Of a DNA stretch of 8,418 nucleotides, positions 4,970-8,418 are shown piece after piece; positions within the stretch are counted from its first letter, which is position 1, and every line of letters starts with the position of its first letter. The DNA lies in NCBI GenBank assembly GCA_032117135.1, contig JAULZV010000032.1, positions 1-8,418 of the forward strand, written 5' to 3'. Source of the DNA: JAULZV01 sp032117135 (GTDB lineage Bacteria; Patescibacteriota; Minisyncoccia; Phycocordibacterales; JAACPR01). Both the position numbers and the translations under genes were made by a program. Under the pieces are notes generated by a model, which was given only the letters and a program-made list of their open reading frames with translations, searched no databases and was not told the origin of the DNA.

Positions 4970-6676
4970 TTATCGGTCAGGTTGGATCTCGTAATAATTT
5001 ATCAAAAACTTGGTAATGTCCTCAAATGGATGAGTTAGCGTTGCCGAGGCATAATCTGCACCCTGTGGCTCGACCGTGTAGAGTAACACAATAAAGCGAG
5101 GATCAAAAGCCGGAAAATATCCAAAGAATGAGTGTAGGTATTTATCTTCAAAATATCCTCCATTTGGCTGTGCTATTTGAGCAGTTCCTGTTTTGGCAGC
5201 TATTGAATAATGCTCCATTGATATCTCGCCATTTAAGAGAGCTTCGTCCACAACTCGTACCAGCATTCTAGAAATCTCTTCTGATGTCTGAGTACTAAAT
5301 ATTTGCTCAGGCGGGATCTGACTTATCTTTTTGGTTACGCCATAGTCATATCTAATTTCTTTTACAATATGAGGTTGGACAAGTATACCACCATTACCGA
5401 GCGTAGCGAGGGCTCGGATGGTTTGGACAGGAGTGATAGCAATTCCTTGTCCATATGATGCGGTTGCAAGCTCAATATCTCTCAGCGATGCCAAGTTAGA
5501 CACAAGTGGACTTCCTTCAGCCGGTAGATCTATGCCAGTCTCTTCACCAAACATATTCATAAAATAATCTGAGAATTTTTTATTTCCAACTTTAGACATC
5601 ACATACGCAACACCCGTGTTAAGTGAATTATTAAGCACCACTTGCATGTCTACCACACCTCGCGCTCTTTTATCGTAATTATAAAATGTTCTTCCATTAA
5701 GAGTTGTACTTCCAAGATCTTCATATGTACTTTGTGCAGTTATAGCCTTTTCTTCGAGACCAACTGCAATAGTAATCGGTTTGATAATTGATCCCATTTC
5801 ATAGACATTTTCAACAGAAATATTATTAAACACTGATACCGAATCTACCTGACCAAAATTATTAAGATCAAAATGTGGAGATTGTGCCATTGCGATAATT
5901 TGTCCATTGGAAGGATCCATAATAATTACGCCTGTGTTTTTTGAATTCCAATCTTTTTGAATTTCAAGGATTGTCTCTTCAACATATGACTGAACGCTCG
6001 GTTCGATTGTTGTGACAATTGTCCCACTAAATCTCCCCTCTCCAAATGTTTTTTTGAGTCCCGAATAAAATTCAACAAAAATATTTGAATACAAACTCGC
6101 ACCTTCTTTCTTGAGAGTGTCGTCATAGTATCGCTCCAAACCATATTGCCCCTTCAATTGATTGTCTTTTTCAGAAATAAATCCAAGCACTTGAGATGCC
6201 ATTTCGTTACCAGGATAAAATCTCCATCGTTTCTTTTCGAGCAATACACCTCGCAATTCAAGAGCTGCAATTTCTTTTCCTATACTTTCGGGCACCTTTT
6301 TGACAAGCTCTTCGTATGGATCATTTGTAAGAGCAACTTTGCGATCATAGTCTGTTTTATCAATCTCAACAAACTGAGAGAGTTTTTGGTATACCTCGTC
6401 AGGATTAGTGAGATGAGAAGGATTGATAGCGAGTGTAAAACCTGTTTGGTTTGAAGCAGCAAAAAAATCTTTTCCGTCTTTGTACGAAAATATGATGGCT
6501 CCCCGATCAAAATTCTCGTCAAGACCCAAAGATGTATATTGTCGTTCTGATTGATCTACATATTTGCTCCCTTTGATTATTTGTACATTGTACAATCTCA
6601 CAATCAAAATAAGAGCAATTGCAATTACTCCTATTGAAAATAAGTGTATAAAAGAAAATGAAGTTTTTTTATTCAT
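4970..6676 (-). CDS. ftsI: Class B penicillin-binding protein (septal transpeptidase)
   Basis: 568 residues: a short cytoplasmic tail, one membrane helix (about 10-28), a dimerisation domain beginning with RG at 58-59, then the transpeptidase domain from about residue 245. All three active-site motifs are intact: Ser296-I-I-Lys299 in YEMGSIIKP, Ser351-Leu-Asn353, and Lys495-Thr-Gly497 in AAKTGTAQ. It would cross-link septal peptidoglycan outside the membrane with FtsW. Its place directly after rsmH and an FtsL-like gene makes FtsI more likely than elongation PBP2. No PASTA domain is present. Its start overlaps the preceding stop (shared ATGAATAA), so translation is probably coupled. Confidence 0.92.
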   Translation of the reverse strand: MNKKTSFSFIHLFSIGVIAIALILIVRLYNVQIIKGSKYVDQSERQYTSLGLDENFDRGAIIFSYKDGKDFFAASNQTGFTLAINPSHLTNPDEVYQKLSQFVEIDKTDYDRKVALTNDPYEELVKKVPESIGKEIAALELRGVLLEKKRWRFYPGNEMASQVLGFISEKDNQLKGQYGLERYYDDTLKKEGASLYSNIFVEFYSGLKKTFGEGRFSGTIVTTIEPSVQSYVEETILEIQKDWNSKNTGVIIMDPSNGQIIAMAQSPHFDLNNFGQVDSVSVFNNISVENVYEMGSIIKPITIAVGLEEKAITAQSTYEDLGSTTLNGRTFYNYDKRARGVVDMQVVLNNSLNTGVAYVMSKVGNKKFSDYFMNMFGEETGIDLPAEGSPLVSNLASLRDIELATASYGQGIAITPVQTIRALATLGNGGILVQPHIVKEIRYDYGVTKKISQIPPEQIFSTQTSEEISRMLVRVVDEALLNGEISMEHYSIAAKTGTAQIAQPNGGYFEDKYLHSFFGYFPAFDPRFIVLLYTVEPQGADYASATLTHPFEDITKFLINYYEIQPDR

Positions 6677-6974
6677 TCAAAAATGCAGTTTTAGTCGTGT
6701 CTGTGGTGACGTATGTCACACCTTCGACTTCGACAAACCCATTTGAAAATGCATATTCTTTGGTAGCAGATCGTTTAAGTGCAACGATTTCTTGTTCAGC
6801 TTGTGTAATTTTGGTTTGAACAGATACAAGAGAATCCTCAAGTTGCACCAGTCGTTTAGAAGTTGATACGACAGCATTCATAAGCACTGCATACAAAAGT
6901 AAGAATGAAACAAAAGCGGATACCGAGATGATCATTATTTTTCTGTATGAGATTGTTCTTTTTTTTGTATTCAT
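6669..6974 (-). CDS. FtsL-like septum protein
   Basis: 101 residues: a basic N-terminus, one membrane helix (about 12-34), then a predicted coiled coil (about 38-70) with leucine and valine heptads, and a short polar tail. The topology, size and position between rsmH and ftsI match FtsL/DivIC-type proteins, which bridge FtsQ/DivIB and the FtsW-FtsI synthase. Sequence similarity in this family is too weak to name it from sequence alone; position is the main evidence. Its ATG overlaps the rsmH stop (ATGA), and its own stop lies eight bases inside ftsI. Confidence 0.75.
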   Translation of the reverse strand: MNTKKRTISYRKIMIISVSAFVSFLLLYAVLMNAVVSTSKRLVQLEDSLVSVQTKITQAEQEIVALKRSATKEYAFSNGFVEVEGVTYVTTDTTKTAFLNE

Positions 6975-7864
6975 ATTTTTTCAAAAATTCTTAATTTTGC
7001 ACTTCGTGCTCTTGGATTCTCTGATAATTCTTCTTCTCCTGAAACGATTGGTCTTGTAGTTATTATTTTTCCTTCTCCTCTCGCTTCCAGTTCTTTGAAT
7101 GCATGTTTGACGATGCGATCTTCAAGACTATGGAAAGAGATGACGGCCAACCTTCCTCCAGGAACCAAATATTTTGGCGCCTTGAGGACGGTCTCCCGTG
7201 CGATATCCAACTCACTATTCACTGCAATTCTAATTGCTTGAAATGTTTTTGTTGCTGGATTGATTTTTTTGGAGTGAAATCTCTTCGGAATAGCCCATTT
7301 TACGATTTCTTCGAGTTGTGATGTAAGTTCGATCGATTGCTTCTCGCGATACTCGACAATATTTCGAGCAATCCTGCGAGCGAATCGTTCTTCACCGTAC
7401 GCGAAAATAATATTAGAGAGAGCCTCTTCTGAAAACTCATTGAGAATAACTTTGGCAGTCAACTCATTTTCAGAAGGAGTATCGTTGAGCGTCATCAATA
7501 AAGGCTCATCAAATCTGAAAGAAAATCCACGGCGAGCAATATCAAGCTGTTCAGAACTAAGGCCAAGATCAATCACAATTGCATTAACGTGTTTAATATG
7601 GTGTTTCGCGAGAACTTCTGGGAAGTTCTTATAGTTTGATTTTTCCAAAATGATATGTGCCTGACATCCTTCAAGATTTTTGGATGAACGTTCAATTGCC
7701 TGCGCATCAGCATCTACTCCAATTATCGTAAGATCTTTAAACCCAAGAGTGCACACTGCTTGGGCATGACCCGCGCTTCCGAGCGTCAAATCCAAATATA
7801 TTGAATTATCCGCTAAGTTGAGATGTTCCACTACTTCTTTTAAAAGAACTGACTTGTGTCTCAT
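6971..7864 (-). CDS. rsmH: 16S rRNA (cytosine1402-N4)-methyltransferase
   Basis: 297 residues, close to the usual 300-315. It uses S-adenosylmethionine to methylate N4 of C1402 in the decoding site of 16S rRNA. Visible motifs: MRHKSVLLKEVVEHL at the start, the SAM loop DLTLGSAGH (25-33; usual form DxTxGxGGH), GVDADAQAI (49-57), IDLGLSS (98-104), RGFSFRF (112-118), GEERFARRIAR (157-167), KTFQAIRIAVNSEL (206-219), SFHSLEDRIVK (243-253) and NPRARSAKLR (283-292). The frame is open upstream to 8083, but that part is the shadow of mraZ. The ATG at 7864 is one base after the mraZ stop, has GGAG ten bases upstream, and begins the conserved N-terminus. Confidence 0.96.
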   Translation of the reverse strand: MRHKSVLLKEVVEHLNLADNSIYLDLTLGSAGHAQAVCTLGFKDLTIIGVDADAQAIERSSKNLEGCQAHIILEKSNYKNFPEVLAKHHIKHVNAIVIDLGLSSEQLDIARRGFSFRFDEPLLMTLNDTPSENELTAKVILNEFSEEALSNIIFAYGEERFARRIARNIVEYREKQSIELTSQLEEIVKWAIPKRFHSKKINPATKTFQAIRIAVNSELDIARETVLKAPKYLVPGGRLAVISFHSLEDRIVKHAFKELEARGEGKIITTRPIVSGEEELSENPRARSAKLRIFEKI

Positions 7865-7865
7865 G

Positions 7866-8300
7866 TTAGATTGCTCCAATTTCACCAAGCTTCTCAGCAA
7901 TTTGATCTGCATTTTTTGAAACTTTTTCATTAAACTCTTCCCACGCAGTCTCGTCCCAGATTTCAACTCTATTGTAGATACCTGCAAACACAGCTTTTGA
8001 CTTAATGTTTGCAAATGAACAAAGATTATCTGGAATAAGGATTCGACCTGCCGAATCAATCGAAACTTCATGAGCACTCGCAAGCAAAAACCGATTAAAG
8101 TTTCGTGCGTCCGATTGTGTAAAGCTTAGTTCACCAAGTTGCATAGCGATCTTGTTCCAATCTTTGAGTGGGTACATTGAGAGGCAGTTATCCAAACCTT
8201 TTGTAATAACGACTTTTTTACCTAACACTGTTCGAAATTTGCTCGGAATTGAGATCCGCTTTTTTTCGTCCAGAGTATGTTTATATTCGCCGATCAGCAT
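7866..8300 (-). CDS. mraZ: Transcriptional regulator MraZ
   Basis: 144 residues, the usual length, with the two SpoVT/AbrB-like repeats of the family: GEYKHTLDEKKRISIP (4-19, DxxxR at 11-15) and HEVSIDSAGRILIP (77-90, DxxGR at 82-86). MraZ forms a ring that binds repeated GTGG boxes upstream of its own gene and represses the division operon. A GTG at 8321 would add seven residues, but family members begin MF/L-I-GEY, so the ATG at 8300 is preferred. Neither start has a convincing Shine-Dalgarno. First gene of the operon. Confidence 0.95.
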   Translation of the reverse strand: MLIGEYKHTLDEKKRISIPSKFRTVLGKKVVITKGLDNCLSMYPLKDWNKIAMQLGELSFTQSDARNFNRFLLASAHEVSIDSAGRILIPDNLCSFANIKSKAVFAGIYNRVEIWDETAWEEFNEKVSKNADQIAEKLGEIGAI

Positions 8301-8317
8301 CTGATTTTTATAATTTA

Positions 8318-8386
8318 CCACTTTATCCCACTCAAGTTACATTGTATCCCACTTTCACACATTTTGATAATCAATGACCCCACTTT
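8318..8386 (-). promoter_or_regulatory. MraZ-box array (four boxes)
   Basis: On the minus strand: AAAGTGG (8380-8386, followed by GG), AAAGTGG (8349-8355, followed by GA), TGAGTGG (8328-8334, followed by GA) and AAAGTGG (8318-8324, followed by TA). Start-to-start spacings are 31, 21 and 10 bases, so all boxes lie on one face of the helix. The core agrees with published MraZ operators (GTGGG in E. coli, AAAGTGG in Mycoplasma). Confidence 0.8.
8341..8370 (-). promoter_or_regulatory. Probable promoter of the mra operon
   Basis: TTATCA (8365-8370) as -35, an 18-base spacer, and TACAAT (8341-8346) as -10. The start site would be near 8334, giving a leader of about 34 bases. One MraZ box lies between the hexamers, one upstream and one at the start site, which fits repression. 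Confidence 0.5.
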
Positions 8387-8388
8387 GG

Positions 8389-8397
8389 TGTGGATAA
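8389..8397 (-). promoter_or_regulatory. Perfect DnaA box upstream of mraZ
   Basis: The minus strand reads TTATCCACA, the exact consensus for DnaA. It is two bases upstream of the first MraZ box and about 55 bases before the predicted start site. A single box is not an origin; it may be regulatory or chance. Confidence 0.5.
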
Positions 8398-8418
8398 CAG
8401 TCAGTAAACTAGATTTTT

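Noticed and set aside
7865..8083. 73-residue N-terminal extension of rsmH
   Set aside because: It is the out-of-frame shadow of mraZ. The conserved RsmH N-terminus starts at the ATG at 7864, with GGAG upstream.
1..8418. CRISPR array or replication origin
   Set aside because: No regularly spaced repeats with unique spacers, and only one DnaA box without an AT-rich unwinding region and box cluster.

Overview
This window looks like part of a compact Candidate Phyla Radiation (Patescibacteria, Parcubacteria-like) chromosome. That assignment is an inference. It rests on a short mra/fts/mur cluster, a MurF without its N-terminal substrate domain, a membrane-anchored Lnb/DUF4105-type protein and an IS1595-like transposase start of a kind I associate with these genomes. 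The code is standard: rsmH ends at TGA directly after its conserved C-terminus, so UGA is not read as glycine. That argues against the Gracilibacteria and Absconditabacteria.

Right half (about 3676-8418, minus strand): a division and peptidoglycan operon reading right to left, mraZ - rsmH - ftsL-like - ftsI - murF. The genes are packed tightly (1-base gap, 4-base overlap, 8-base overlap, 13-base gap). Upstream of mraZ there is a promoter with four GTGG-type MraZ boxes spaced 10, 21 and 31 bp apart, and a perfect DnaA box. MraZ probably represses its own operon, RsmH methylates 16S rRNA, the FtsL-like protein and FtsI form part of the septal machinery, and MurF makes the cell-wall precursor. 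The cluster stops at murF; mraY, ftsW, murG and ftsZ are not in the window.

Middle (2088-3675): a single minus-strand gene, with clearly higher GC than its neighbours, encodes a MYG1/DHH-like putative phosphoesterase. It has its own good promoter, a paired direct repeat upstream of that promoter, a leader with two hairpins, a TTG start and a strong hairpin terminator. A plus-strand gene (1269-2087) for a Lnb/DUF4105 membrane-anchored cysteine enzyme converges on it and may be leaderless.

Left (1-1132): a minus-strand tRNA-Glu(CTC) with encoded CCA marks the edge of a very AT-rich stretch (one hand-counted 60-base line is 20% GC). Immediately 3' of the tRNA lie an unrecognised 240-residue protein with a HEPN-like Arg-x5-His motif, a short reading frame that appears cut by an insertion sequence, and the first codons of an IS1595/ISXO2-like transposase running off the window. 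This looks like the end of an integrated accessory element using the tRNA 3' end.

Most of the window is ordinary core biology. The points most worth checking are the regulatory region of the mra operon, the atypical MurF, the foreign-looking MYG1-like gene and its control region, and the tRNA-linked accessory segment.
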